This document shows, piece by piece, positions 1 to 8,445 of a DNA stretch of 64,000 bases. Every line of letters begins with the position of its first letter. Position 1 is the stretch's first letter. The position numbers and the translations under genes were made by a program. Source of the DNA: Nocardia sp. NBC_00508. GTDB lineage: Bacteria; Actinomycetota; Actinomycetes; Mycobacteriales; Mycobacteriaceae. The notes beneath the pieces are model-generated. The model was not told where the DNA came from. It saw only the letters and a list, made by a program, of their open reading frames with translations, and made no database searches. The stretch is taken from NCBI RefSeq assembly GCF_036346875.1, contig NZ_CP107852.1, positions 2,728,001-2,792,000 of the forward strand. Direction: 5' to 3'.

Positions 1-1571
1 TTGCCCACGCTGGTCTTGGGGACCTCCGCGATGAAAGTCCAGCGTTCGGGCAACTGCCATTTCGCGAACTTGTCGGCCAGGAACTCGCGCAGCTCTTCGG
101 GCTTGGCCTCGGCGCCCTCGGCCAGCACGATCGCCACCAGCGGGCGCTCGTCCCACTTCTCGTCCGGCACGCCGATCACCGCGGCCTCGGCCACCGCCGG
201 GTGGCCGATGATGGCGTTCTCCAGATCCACCGACGAAATCCATTCACCACCGGACTTGATCACGTCCTTGGAGCGATCGACCAGGGTGAGATAGCCGTCC
301 GGGCTGATCTTGCCGACATCACCGGTGCGCAACCAGCCGTCGTCGAACTTCTCCGGGTCCACCGGCGTGCCCTCGGGCGAGTAGTAGGAGCCGGTGATCC
401 ACGGACCGCGCACTTCCAGCTCGCCGAGCGCCTCCCCGTCGTTCGCGACCACGCCCGCGTCGCCGACCAGGCGGGCCTGCACGCCGGCCGGGAACCGGCC
501 CTGAGTCACCCGGTAGGCCCACTGCTCTTCCTCGGTGACCGCGGTAGCGGGTGGATGGGCGACGCTGCCCAGCGGCGAGGTCTCGGTCATGCCCCACGCG
601 TGCAGCACCCGCACCCCGTGCTTGTCCTCGAAAGTGTGCATCATCGACGGCGGAACGGCCGAGCCGCCCACCACGACCGAGCGCAGGTGCGTGATGTCCT
701 GCGGATTCGCCGCCAACGCCGCCAGCACCCCGCCCCAGATGGTCGGCACCGCGGCGGCGAAGGACGGCTTCTGCGCGGCCATACACTCCAGCAGCGGACC
801 AGGCTGCAGGAACCGGTCCGGCATGAGCAGATTCGAGCCGGACAGCAGCGCCGCGTACGGCAGGCCCCAGGCATTCGCGTGGAACAGCGGCACGATGGCA
901 AGGATGGTGTCGGTTTCGAACAGGCCCATCCCGTTGTTCGCGCTGACCTGCATGGCGTGCAGCCAGTTGGAGCGGTGCGAATACACCACGCCCTTCGGGT
1001 CGCCCGTGGTGCCGGAGGTGTAGCACATCGCGGCGGCGGAGCGCTCGTCGATCACCGGGAAGTCGTAGGTGTCCGGCTGCGCGGCCAGCAGTTCGGGGTA
1101 GGAATGCACCTGCACGCCCTCGGGGGCGTCCAGCGTCGCCGCGTCACCGTTGACCACGATGACGTGACGGACCGTCGTCAGGTGCGGAAGGATCTGGGCG
1201 AACAGCGGCACCAGCGTGCCGTCCACCAGTACCACCTGGTCTTCGGCATGGTTGGCCACGTAGACGACCTGTTCGGGGAACAACCGGATGTTCAGCGCAT
1301 GCAGCACCGCGCCCATCGCGGGCACCGCGATGTAGGCGACCAGGTGTTCGTTGTTGTTCCACATGAACGTGCCGACCCGGTCGCCGACCCCGATCCCCAA
1401 CCCGCGCAGCGCGTTCGCCAACCGCGCCGACTCGACGCCGACCTCGCGATAGGTCATGGTGCGCACGCCGGTGCCGGTCCAGGTGGACACGGTGGAATCT
1501 CCGGCGAACGTCGATGCGTAGCGCAGCAACGTGGCCAGCGACAACGGCTCGTCCTGCATAGTGCTGAACAT
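1..1571 (-). CDS. Fatty-acid/acyl-CoA synthetase (AMP-forming, FadD-type), C-terminus off the window
   Basis: Activates a carboxylic acid (likely medium- or long-chain fatty acid) to its CoA thioester through an acyl-adenylate. About 523 residues are visible, begin MFSTMQDEP and stop a few codons before the expected C-terminal lysine region. The P-loop-like motif YTSGTTGDPKGVVYSH, the adenylate motif MTETSP and the hinge motif GWLRTGDVG are all present, as expected for the ANL superfamily. The start at 1571 is supported by GAGGAG about 6 nt upstream. The exact substrate cannot be read. The gene is 31 bp downstream of the truncated serine-hydrolase gene and on the same strand, so they may be co-transcribed. 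Confidence 0.93.
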   Translation of the reverse strand, partial: MFSTMQDEPLSLATLLRYASTFAGDSTVSTWTGTGVRTMTYREVGVESARLANALRGLGIGVGDRVGTFMWNNNEHLVAYIAVPAMGAVLHALNIRLFPEQVVYVANHAEDQVVLVDGTLVPLFAQILPHLTTVRHVIVVNGDAATLDAPEGVQVHSYPELLAAQPDTYDFPVIDERSAAAMCYTSGTTGDPKGVVYSHRSNWLHAMQVSANNGMGLFETDTILAIVPLFHANAWGLPYAALLSGSNLLMPDRFLQPGPLLECMAAQKPSFAAAVPTIWGGVLAALAANPQDITHLRSVVVGGSAVPPSMMHTFEDKHGVRVLHAWGMTETSPLGSVAHPPATAVTEEEQWAYRVTQGRFPAGVQARLVGDAGVVANDGEALGELEVRGPWITGSYYSPEGTPVDPEKFDDGWLRTGDVGKISPDGYLTLVDRSKDVIKSGGEWISSVDLENAIIGHPAVAEAAVIGVPDEKWDERPLVAIVLAEGAEAKPEELREFLADKFAKWQLPERWTFIAEVPKTSVG

Positions 1572-1602
1572 CGGAACTCCTCTTTTCTTCGGTGACTTCC
1601 GC

Positions 1603-2415
1603 TCAGAAAGCCAAGTCCGTTTCGGCCACCTTCGGGGTCTCCGACGTGATCCCGTAGAGCAACCCGATCCACCGGGCCACTTCGGGATACAGAATCGGTT
1701 TACCGCTGGTGAGCACGGCACAGGTCAGTGCGCGCTCGGGGTCGGCCCAGGCCACGTTGTTCGTGAAGCCGAGATGGCCGAAGGCGCGCCTGGTATCGGG
1801 GCCGAACAGGCTGAACACCCGGCCGCCGAGCATCGGCCCGTACCCGAAGCCGAAGTTCATGCCCAGCATGAGGTCGGGCTCTATACGGGACTGTGGCACC
1901 AGCGCCGCGGCGATGGTGCCGGGCCGCATCAGGCGCACGCCGTCGAGTTCGCCGCCGCGGCGGAAGATCTCGTAGAAACGGGTGAACTCCACGGCGGTGC
2001 TGACCAGATTCGCAGCGGGCGCGATGACACTCAGATAGGCCGGATCGTTGCCGGTCTCCACGGCCTCGGCGAAGCTGATCCCGAGCAGCCGGTCCATGGC
2101 GCTGGACAGCGGTGGCAATGGCGGCATCCCGGTCGGATAGTTGTGCGCGAGACCGTTGCCGTGCGCGTGGCCCAGCGCTCGATCGAAGACGACCTGCCCG
2201 TGCCTGCGCACGCACACCTGGATGGCGGGATGCACGCCGCTGCGGTACACCAGCCGCATCCGCCGCCAGATGCGCTCGGCGTAGTCGGGCGCCAAGCCGA
2301 GGTCGGTCGGCGCCACCTCGGCGCCGATGGATGCGACGGAATCGAGATCTTCCGGGATGTGACTGCGTCGGACCAGGTCAGGAAGTCTCGGCAGGGTCGG
2401 TACGCGCGCAAGCAT
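1603..2415 (-). CDS. Serine beta-lactamase/esterase-family protein lacking its catalytic core
   Basis: The N-terminal part (AIQVCVRRHGQVVFDRALGHA) and the C-terminal part (FGFGYGPMLGGRVFSLFG, AFGHLGFTN) are typical of the actinobacterial class-C beta-lactamase-like esterase family. At 270 residues it is much shorter than the roughly 400 usual for that family. The sequence jumps from GHAHGNGL directly to the NYPTGMPPLPPLSSAMDRLL region near the middle of normal members. The segment that should carry the SxxK nucleophile and the YxN motif is missing, and no SxxK is visible elsewhere. The reading frame is intact, so this looks like an in-frame internal deletion of roughly 130 residues. The product is probably not an active hydrolase. 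Family assignment is from memory of related sequences. Confidence 0.7.
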   Translation of the reverse strand: MLARVPTLPRLPDLVRRSHIPEDLDSVASIGAEVAPTDLGLAPDYAERIWRRMRLVYRSGVHPAIQVCVRRHGQVVFDRALGHAHGNGLAHNYPTGMPPLPPLSSAMDRLLGISFAEAVETGNDPAYLSVIAPAANLVSTAVEFTRFYEIFRRGGELDGVRLMRPGTIAAALVPQSRIEPDLMLGMNFGFGYGPMLGGRVFSLFGPDTRRAFGHLGFTNNVAWADPERALTCAVLTSGKPILYPEVARWIGLLYGITSETPKVAETDLAF

Positions 2416-2543
2416 GGTTCAGCACGCATCGACCATGAGCCACATCACACCGGGGATGCTACCCAACGGTAGACCGCGGCGGGCAAGGCCTCGGAGATTC
2501 CCGAACCCACCCGTCCGACGGCGGATGCCCTCAGTTTCGCTGC

Positions 2544-3671
2544 TCAGCTCGGTACCGCGACCTCGGCATGTGCCGGATAGGCATGGACGACAGCGCTGTT
2601 CAGCTTGGGCACCACTTGGGTGAGCGTGTGCTCGGCGTCGTGCGCGACCCGGTGTGCGTCCGCGAGCGTGATCGTCGGCGTGACGTCCAGTTCCACGTCG
2701 GCGTGCAGACGATGCCCGATCCAGCGCATCCGCAGGCTGCGCACGCCTTGCACGCCCGGCTCGGCGACCAGCGCCCGCTCGGCCGCCATGACCAGCCCCG
2801 GCTCGACCGCGTCCATCAACCGGCGCAGGACGTCGCGCGCCGCGCTGCGCAATACCGCGAGGATCGCGATGGTGATCAGCAGACCGATGATCGGATCGGC
2901 CAGCGGGAAACCCATGGCCACTCCCCCCGCACCGAGCAGCACGGCCAGCGACGTGAAGCCGTCGGTGCGCGCGTGCAGACCGTCGGCGACCAGCGCCGCC
3001 GAGCCGATCCGCCGCCCGACCCGAATCCGGTAGAGCGCGACCGTCTCATTGCCGAGGAACCCGATCAGTCCTGCCGTGGCGACCCAGCCGAGATGGTCGA
3101 TCGGCACCGGATCGAGCACCCTGCGCACCGCCTCGTATCCCGCGATCAGCGCGGACAGGGCGATCATCGCGACGACGAAGAGCCCCGCCAAGTCCTCCGC
3201 CCTGCCGAACCCATAGGTGTAACGCCGGGTAGCCGCCTTGCGTCCGAGCGCGAACGCGATCCACAGCGGCACGGCCGTCAGCGCGTCGGAGAAGTTGTGA
3301 ATGGTGTCGGCTGCCAGCGCCACCGAACCGGACGCGGCGACGATCAGCAGCTGCACCGCCGCCGTGCACCCCAGCACGACCAGGCTGAGTTTGACCGCGC
3401 GGATGCCGATAGCGCTGGACTCGAGCGCGTCGTCCATGCTCTCGGCGGCGTCATGGCTGTGCGGGACGAAGATTTCGCGCAGCGCGCCGAGCAGGCCCGT
3501 CCGGTGCTCATGATGGTGCCCGTCGTTGCGGTGCTGATGCCGGTGGCCGCCGTGCTGGTGACCGGGATGTCCGTGCCGGTGTTCGCGTGCGTGAACGTCC
3601 GGCGCGCGACGACCGCAGGTCCCGTCACTCGCCGTAACTCGTGCTCCGGCAGCATGTTTCGCCCAGCTCAT
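2544..3671 (-). CDS. Cation diffusion facilitator (CDF) metal efflux transporter
   Basis: Predicted inner-membrane exporter of divalent metals (Zn, Co, Ni, Cd or similar) driven by proton exchange. The 375-residue protein has a histidine-rich N-terminal tail (residues about 25-60, many HGH/HQH/HHH runs). Several transmembrane segments follow, with the two metal-site HxxxD motifs IHNFSD and LHARTD, and a cytoplasmic C-terminal domain. The gene overlaps the ArsR regulator upstream by 4 nt (ATGA), so the two form a metal-sensor/exporter operon. By analogy with KmtR/NmtR-type systems the metal would release ArsR and induce export, but the metal identity is inference. Confidence 0.93.
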   Translation of the reverse strand: MSWAKHAAGARVTASDGTCGRRAPDVHAREHRHGHPGHQHGGHRHQHRNDGHHHEHRTGLLGALREIFVPHSHDAAESMDDALESSAIGIRAVKLSLVVLGCTAAVQLLIVAASGSVALAADTIHNFSDALTAVPLWIAFALGRKAATRRYTYGFGRAEDLAGLFVVAMIALSALIAGYEAVRRVLDPVPIDHLGWVATAGLIGFLGNETVALYRIRVGRRIGSAALVADGLHARTDGFTSLAVLLGAGGVAMGFPLADPIIGLLITIAILAVLRSAARDVLRRLMDAVEPGLVMAAERALVAEPGVQGVRSLRMRWIGHRLHADVELDVTPTITLADAHRVAHDAEHTLTQVVPKLNSAVVHAYPAHAEVAVPS

Positions 3672-4063
3672 GACGCACTCGACTCATCCGGGCGGGGCAG
3701 TTCCCGCACCGCGCCCGCGCCGCGGTGGTGCGCCGGAACGCCAGGTCCCGCGTGCTCGGCGTTGTACACCGCGTCGACCACCAATTGCCGGACGTGCTCG
3801 TTCTCCAGGCGATAGAAGATCGTCGTGCCGGACCTGCGCGTGTCCACCAGACGCGCCATCCGCAGCTTCGCCAAATGCTGCGACACCGAGGACGCGGGCT
3901 TGCCGACCTGTCCGGCCAGGTCGGTCACCGACAGTTCACGATCGACCAGTGCCCACAGCACCTGCACGCGCGTCGGGTCGGCCAGCATCCGGAACACCTC
4001 GACAACCAGCCCGACCTGATCCTCCGCGAGCGGAGGCCGTATTTTCTGGCTATCTGCATTCAT
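3668..4063 (-). CDS. ArsR/SmtB-family metal-responsive repressor
   Basis: A winged-helix repressor of about 131 residues. The helix-turn-helix region is LSVTDLAGQVGKPASSVSQH, followed by the wing RRSGTTIFYRL. The tail (VYNAEHAGPGVPAHHRG) carries histidines that may bind metal. I chose the ATG at 4063 (MNADSQK) because a TATTAT -10 element ends 6 nt before it, which suggests a leaderless transcript; an in-frame ATG at 4081 (MFYYLR) is the alternative. The stop overlaps the CDF transporter start by 4 nt. The likely role is to repress this operon until metal binds. Autoregulation is supported by the palindrome over the start codon. Confidence 0.9.
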   Translation of the reverse strand: MNADSQKIRPPLAEDQVGLVVEVFRMLADPTRVQVLWALVDRELSVTDLAGQVGKPASSVSQHLAKLRMARLVDTRRSGTTIFYRLENEHVRQLVVDAVYNAEHAGPGVPAHHRGAGAVRELPRPDESSAS

Positions 4064-4074
4064 ACGCAGATAAT
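4051..4074 (-). promoter_or_regulatory. Palindromic operator with overlapping -10 of the ArsR/CDF operon
   Basis: A perfect inverted repeat with 7-nt arms (TATCTGC and GCAGATA, 8-nt spacer) covers 4051-4072 and spans the ATG at 4063. On the minus strand the hexamer TATTAT (4069-4074) lies 6 nt before that ATG. This is the layout expected for a leaderless actinobacterial promoter with the ArsR site on top of the start point. No convincing -35 was seen. Confidence 0.6.
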
Positions 4075-4298
4075 AGAACATACAGATGGCCTGGTACAGC
4101 GCGCCGCTCCGGGCCGGCGTGGCGGCGGCACCCCCTGCATTGCCGCCGACACACCGGTCGACCCCGAATCCGAACAGCTTTCTGTCCTAGTCGAGTGTGG
4201 CGCTAGTGCGCCAGCAGATCGGCCGGATATCACCCGAATGAGACAAACGAATTTCTCAGGCGCACCGGCGTTTTCGGTTCGCACCGACACCTACCCCG

Positions 4299-4490
4299 TT
4301 GACCAGCACGAATAGTGCAATGCCAGATCGCAGTTCGTGCGCATGCTGTACACACAACTGCACGTGCAAGGAGAACGTTCGAGTGCCGGACACCTTCGGC
4401 CGCGCGACATTCGCGGGCACCTCGCCGACGCGATCCGGTCATTGTGCACTGAACGGTTCGCATCCGCAGGCATCTTCGCCAGGGTCGTGA
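4299..4490 (+). CDS. Possible small cysteine-rich metal-binding peptide (uncertain)
   Basis: A 63-codon frame opens at a TTG (4299), with an ATG at 4320, and runs divergently from the ArsR/CDF operon. Near its start it has a dense cysteine cluster, CACCTHNCTC, reminiscent of bacterial metallothionein CxC motifs. Against it being real: there is no clear ribosome binding site before either start, third-position GC is lower than in neighbouring genes, and the C-terminal half has no further metal-binding pattern. An AAGGAG lies inside the frame, 9 nt before an in-frame GTG (4381), which would give a product without the cysteines. The rest of 4082-4736 shows no other gene. Confidence 0.15.
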   Translation: MTSTNSAMPDRSSCACCTHNCTCKENVRVPDTFGRATFAGTSPTRSGHCALNGSHPQASSPGS

Positions 4491-4736
4491 CGATCGGCCC
4501 GCCCTTGCTGCCATCGGTGCGTCCGTGTGCGCTCGGGGCGGCGCAGGTCGTCAGAGTGCATCGTCGTTCCCGACACTGCATTGCCCGCCCACCGCGGTGG
4601 CCGCTCCACCCTTGGCGTGACCGAGCCGGACGACGCTCCCTGGCATGAGCGCCGCCGCGGGAGGACGAGCCCGATCCCGGATACCGCGCGGTTACTGTGA
4701 ACCACGAGAAACGCACCGAGCGACCGGAGTAGATCA

Positions 4737-5879
4737 ATGCCAGTGGACCGAATGCTGCCCACCCCCGAGGCCAGGGATCTGCTCGAGCTGACCTGCGACA
4801 TCGCCGACAAGGTGCTCGAACCCCGCGTGGCCGAGTGCGAGAAGACCGGCATCTTCCCCGAGGGCGTTTTCCCCGCGCTCGGGGCCGCCGGACTGCTGAG
4901 CTTGCCGTATCCGGAGGAATTCGGCGGCGGCGCTCAGCCCTACGAGGTGTATCTGCAGGTTCTCGAGGAGCTCGCCGCCCGCTGGGCCGCAATCGCCGTC
5001 GCGGTCAGCGTGCACGGTCTCTCGTGCCATCCGCTGTTCACCTTCGGCACCGACGAGCAGAAGCAATGCTGGCTGGCCGAGATGCTCTCCGGCGAAACCA
5101 TCGGCGCTTACAGCCTGTCCGAACCACACGCCGGCTCCGACGCGGCCGCGCTGCGCTGCCGCGCCACCCCGGTCGAGGGCGGCTACCGGATCAACGGCGC
5201 CAAAGCCTGGATCACCAACGGCGGCCGCGCCGACTTCTACACCTTGTTCGCCCGCACCGGCGAAGGATCCCGCGGTATCTCCTGCTTCCTGGTCCCCAGC
5301 GACACCGAGGGACTCAGCTTCGGCAAGCCCGAGGAGAAGATGGGCCTGCGCGCGGTGCCGACCACCACCGCCGCTTACGACGACGCGTTCCTGCCGGTCG
5401 AACGCCGCATCGGCGCCGAGGGCCAGGGACTCTCGATCGCCTTCAGCGCACTGGACTCCGGCCGTCTCGGCATCGCCGCGGTCGCCACCGGCCTGGCGCA
5501 GCGCGCCCTCGACGAGGCCGTGGCGTACGCGAAGGAGCGCGAGGCCTTCGGTCGTCACATCATCGATCACCAGGGCCTCGGGTTCGTCCTCGCCGATATG
5601 GCCGCGGCCGTCGACTCCGCCCGCGCCACGTACATCGACGCGGCGCGGCGTCGTGACCACGGATTGCCGTACTCGCGCCAGGCCAGCGTGGCCAAGCTCG
5701 TCGCCACCGACGCCGCCATGAAGGTGACCACCGACGCCGTCCAAGTCTTCGGCGGCTACGGCTACACCCAGGACTTCCCGGTCGAGCGATACATGCGCGA
5801 GGCCAAGGTGATGCAGATCTTCGAGGGGACCAACCAGATCCAGCGCCTGGTCATCGCGCGCCAGCTCGCCGGGAACTAA
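4737..5879 (+). CDS. Acyl-CoA dehydrogenase
   Basis: FAD-dependent alpha,beta-dehydrogenation of an acyl-CoA, probably in fatty-acid or branched-chain catabolism. The protein is 380 residues, the full family length. Signature stretches are SLSEPHAGSDAAALRC (FAD/substrate contact), INGAKAWITNGG, and near the C-terminus QVFGGYGYTQDFPVERYMRE followed by MQIFEGTNQIQR. The last carries the catalytic-base glutamate typical of short/medium-chain enzymes. The start follows CCGGAGTAG. The gene stands alone, 81 bp before the monooxygenase. Confidence 0.95.
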   Translation: MPVDRMLPTPEARDLLELTCDIADKVLEPRVAECEKTGIFPEGVFPALGAAGLLSLPYPEEFGGGAQPYEVYLQVLEELAARWAAIAVAVSVHGLSCHPLFTFGTDEQKQCWLAEMLSGETIGAYSLSEPHAGSDAAALRCRATPVEGGYRINGAKAWITNGGRADFYTLFARTGEGSRGISCFLVPSDTEGLSFGKPEEKMGLRAVPTTTAAYDDAFLPVERRIGAEGQGLSIAFSALDSGRLGIAAVATGLAQRALDEAVAYAKEREAFGRHIIDHQGLGFVLADMAAAVDSARATYIDAARRRDHGLPYSRQASVAKLVATDAAMKVTTDAVQVFGGYGYTQDFPVERYMREAKVMQIFEGTNQIQRLVIARQLAGN

Positions 5880-5960
5880 CCCGCCAGATGTGGCCGAAAA
5901 TGCCAATCGAGTGACCGCGGATACCTTTGGCCTGCAAGTACTCCCCCGTACTCTCGAGGC

Positions 5961-7433
5961 ATGAGATCGCCGTCCATCATCATTATCGGAGCCGGATTCG
6001 GCGGGCTCGGCATGGCACTGGAGCTGCGGCGAGCCGGGCTGGACACGTTCACCATCCTCGAACGCGCCGACGACCTCGGCGGCGTATGGCGCGAGAACAC
6101 CTATCCCGGTGCGGCCTGTGACGTGCCCTCGCCGCTGTACTCCTGGTCCTACGAACCGAAATCCGACTGGCCACGGCGTTTCTCCGAACAGCGCGACATC
6201 CACGACTACATGCGCGGCGTCGCCGACAAGTACGGCCTGCGGCGCTTCATCCGCTTCGGCACCGAGGTGACCGACGCGGAGTTCGACGAGCACACCGGTC
6301 AGTGGACCGTGCGCACAGCCGACGGTTCGCAGCTGTCCGCCGACGTCCTCATCCCCGCGGTCGGTCAGCTGTCCCGTCCCGCACTGCCGAACCTCCCCGG
6401 CATCGACACTTTCACCGGCCCCGCGTTCCACTCCGCCGAGTGGAACCACGAGGTCGACCTCACCGGCAAGCGCATCGCCTGCATCGGCACCGGCGCGAGC
6501 GCGATCCAGTTCATCCCGCGTATCCAGCCCCGTGCCGCCCACCTCACCCTGTTCCAGCGTTCGGCGGCCTGGGTGCTGCCGAAAGCCGATGTCGAGTACA
6601 GCGCCCTGCACCATGCGCTGTTCAAGCACTTCCCGCCAAGCCGCATGGCCGAGCGCTTCGCCATATGGTCGTTCTTCGAGTTCCTCGCCTTGGCGCTGAC
6701 CGACATCCCCGCGATCAAGACCCCGGTGATCGCGCTGGCCGACCGGCACCGGGCCAAGCAGGTCCCCGATGCCGAACTGCGCGCGAAACTGACGCCCGAC
6801 TACGCGGCGGGCTGCAAGCGCGGCCTGTTCTCCAACGACTATTTTCCGGCTCTGGCACAGCCGAACGTCACCGTGGAGACCACCGCCATCGAGGCGATCA
6901 CGCCGACCGGTATCCGCACGGCCGGCGGCGTCGAGCACCAGGTGGACGTCATCATCTACGGCACCGGATTCAAGGGCACCGAGTTCCTCGCACCGATGAC
7001 CATCTCCGGACTCGGCGGCCGCAAGCTCGCCGACGTCTGGGGCGACGCCGGAGCCCGCGCCTACCTCGGACTCTCCGTCCCGCAGTTCCCCAACTTGTTC
7101 ATGATGTACGGCCCGAACACCAACGTCGGCTCCGGCTCGATCATCTACATGCTCGAATCCCAGGCCCGCTACATCCGCCAGGTCGTCCAGTACCTCACCG
7201 ACCGCCCCGGCCGCTACCTCGCCGCCCGCCCCACCACCGAGCAGCGCTGGGACGACTGGCTGCAATACCGCCTGAAAGACACGCCGTGGAACTTCTGCAC
7301 CAGCTGGTACCGCAACGCCGCAGGCCGGATCACCAACAACTGGCCCGGCGCCACCGTCTTATACCGATGGAAGACAAGAACTTTCGACCCATCCGACTAC
7401 GACGAGACGCAGACCCCTGTGCACTCAGCATAA
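5961..7433 (+). CDS. Flavin-containing Baeyer-Villiger-type monooxygenase
   Basis: FAD/NADPH enzyme predicted to insert oxygen next to a ketone or oxidise a heteroatom. The 490-residue protein opens with the FAD Rossmann motif GAGFGGLG (residues about 7-14). It carries the Baeyer-Villiger fingerprint FxGxxxHxxxW as FTGPAFHSAEW (about residues 151-161), followed by the NADPH motif CIGTGASA. The C-terminal region FMMYGPNTNVGSGSIIYMLE is typical of the class I monooxygenases common in Nocardia and Rhodococcus. The substrate cannot be read from sequence. It lies head-to-tail after the acyl-CoA dehydrogenase but with its own spacer, so co-transcription is only possible. Confidence 0.93.
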   Translation: MRSPSIIIIGAGFGGLGMALELRRAGLDTFTILERADDLGGVWRENTYPGAACDVPSPLYSWSYEPKSDWPRRFSEQRDIHDYMRGVADKYGLRRFIRFGTEVTDAEFDEHTGQWTVRTADGSQLSADVLIPAVGQLSRPALPNLPGIDTFTGPAFHSAEWNHEVDLTGKRIACIGTGASAIQFIPRIQPRAAHLTLFQRSAAWVLPKADVEYSALHHALFKHFPPSRMAERFAIWSFFEFLALALTDIPAIKTPVIALADRHRAKQVPDAELRAKLTPDYAAGCKRGLFSNDYFPALAQPNVTVETTAIEAITPTGIRTAGGVEHQVDVIIYGTGFKGTEFLAPMTISGLGGRKLADVWGDAGARAYLGLSVPQFPNLFMMYGPNTNVGSGSIIYMLESQARYIRQVVQYLTDRPGRYLAARPTTEQRWDDWLQYRLKDTPWNFCTSWYRNAAGRITNNWPGATVLYRWKTRTFDPSDYDETQTPVHSA

Positions 7434-7490
7434 TCTCAGCAATCCGTCAGTAAGCTGGCCTCATCCGGGGTCGAGCGGAAGAGGTGCGCC

Positions 7491-8270
7491 GTGTGGTGGC
7501 TGCTGATCGTCGTGGTGATCGTGGTGCTTGTCGCTTTGCTGGTGTGGCAGGCGCAACGGAGCAAACAGCGCGCAGCCATCGCACTTGCCGACGCGCTCGC
7601 CGACGCCCGGCAGGTGAACGAGCGGCTCGGCGGCCAGGTCTACAGCCTCACCGGCGGCAACGAGGCGGCGACCCAGGCGCTGGCCGACGCATCCGAGCGG
7701 CATCTCGCCGCAGGCGCGCAACTCGATCAGGCGCACACTCCCGTACAGGCACGGTTGGCGAAACAGACCGCGCTGGAAGGGCTCTACTACATCAGGGCCG
7801 CACGCACCGCGATGAGCATGGACCCCGGTCCCGCGATCGCCGCACTCGACGGCCAGAACATCGCCGGGCAGGTCAGCGAGAAGCGCGTAGTCCGGTACGA
7901 GGGCAGACAGATCGCGGCCGCACCCGAGCCCTCGTCGGCAACGCCGAACTACTACCCCGGCGGCCGAGTCGCCGGGCGACCGGTTCCCGCCGGTTGGTAC
8001 TCCGAGCCCTGGTGGAAGCCCGCGCTGGTCGGCGGCGCCTGGGGCCTCGGTTCCGCGCTGCTGTTCACGTCCCTGTTCTCCGGGATGTCCGGCGTCGGGT
8101 ACGACGCCCACGGGTTCGAGAGCGGATACGGCGAGGGGTATCAGGACGGTCTGGCCGCTGACCACGGCGGCGGATACGACCAGGGTGGCGACTACTCCGG
8201 CGGCACCGACGGCGGCGGTTTCAACAGTGGAGGGTTCGACGGCGGTGGAGGCTTCAACGGCGGCTTCTGA
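7491..8270 (+). CDS. Membrane-anchored conserved hypothetical protein with Gly-rich tail (DUF1542-type annotation)
   Basis: The GTG start gives a 259-residue protein: an N-terminal transmembrane helix (WWLLIVVVIVVLVALLVW), a helical region (to about residue 130), and a conserved block NYYPGGRVAGRPVPAGWYSE followed by PWWKPALV. A second hydrophobic stretch and a tail of Gly/Asp/Phe repeats (GGGFNSGGFDGGGGFNGGF) complete it. Similar proteins are widespread in mycolic-acid actinomycetes and are often labelled DUF1542. No function is established. The tail resembles low-complexity tails of membrane proteins in this group. No clear operon partner. Confidence 0.8.
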   Translation: MWWLLIVVVIVVLVALLVWQAQRSKQRAAIALADALADARQVNERLGGQVYSLTGGNEAATQALADASERHLAAGAQLDQAHTPVQARLAKQTALEGLYYIRAARTAMSMDPGPAIAALDGQNIAGQVSEKRVVRYEGRQIAAAPEPSSATPNYYPGGRVAGRPVPAGWYSEPWWKPALVGGAWGLGSALLFTSLFSGMSGVGYDAHGFESGYGEGYQDGLAADHGGGYDQGGDYSGGTDGGGFNSGGFDGGGGFNGGF

Positions 8271-8369
8271 TCTCCTCCCGCAACTACCCGCGACAGCGAT
8301 GCGGACTCCCAGCCCTCGACCCGGTAGACTGCGGGCGGTCCCAGGTAGGCACACCGCCCACCACAACCA

Positions 8370-8445
8370 GCCTTCGTAGCTCAGGGGATAGAGCACCGCT
8401 CTCCTAAAGCGGGTGTCGCAGGTTCGAATCCTGCCGAGGGCACCA
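8370..8445 (+). tRNA. tRNA-Arg (anticodon CCT), CCA encoded
   Basis: Full cloverleaf: acceptor GCCTTCG pairs with CGAGGGC (with one G-T pair), D-arm AGCTCAGGGGATAGAGC, anticodon stem CCGCT/AGCGG with loop CTCCTAA, and T-arm CGCAGGTTCGAATCCTGCC region. The CCA is encoded at 8443-8445. Reads AGG codons. It marks the left edge of the accessory region, and tRNA-Arg genes are common integration sites. Confidence 0.97.

Noticed and set aside
4734..7265. Long 843-codon frame on the minus strand
   Set aside because: It is antisense to the acyl-CoA dehydrogenase and monooxygenase genes, has no family resemblance and is a by-product of high GC.
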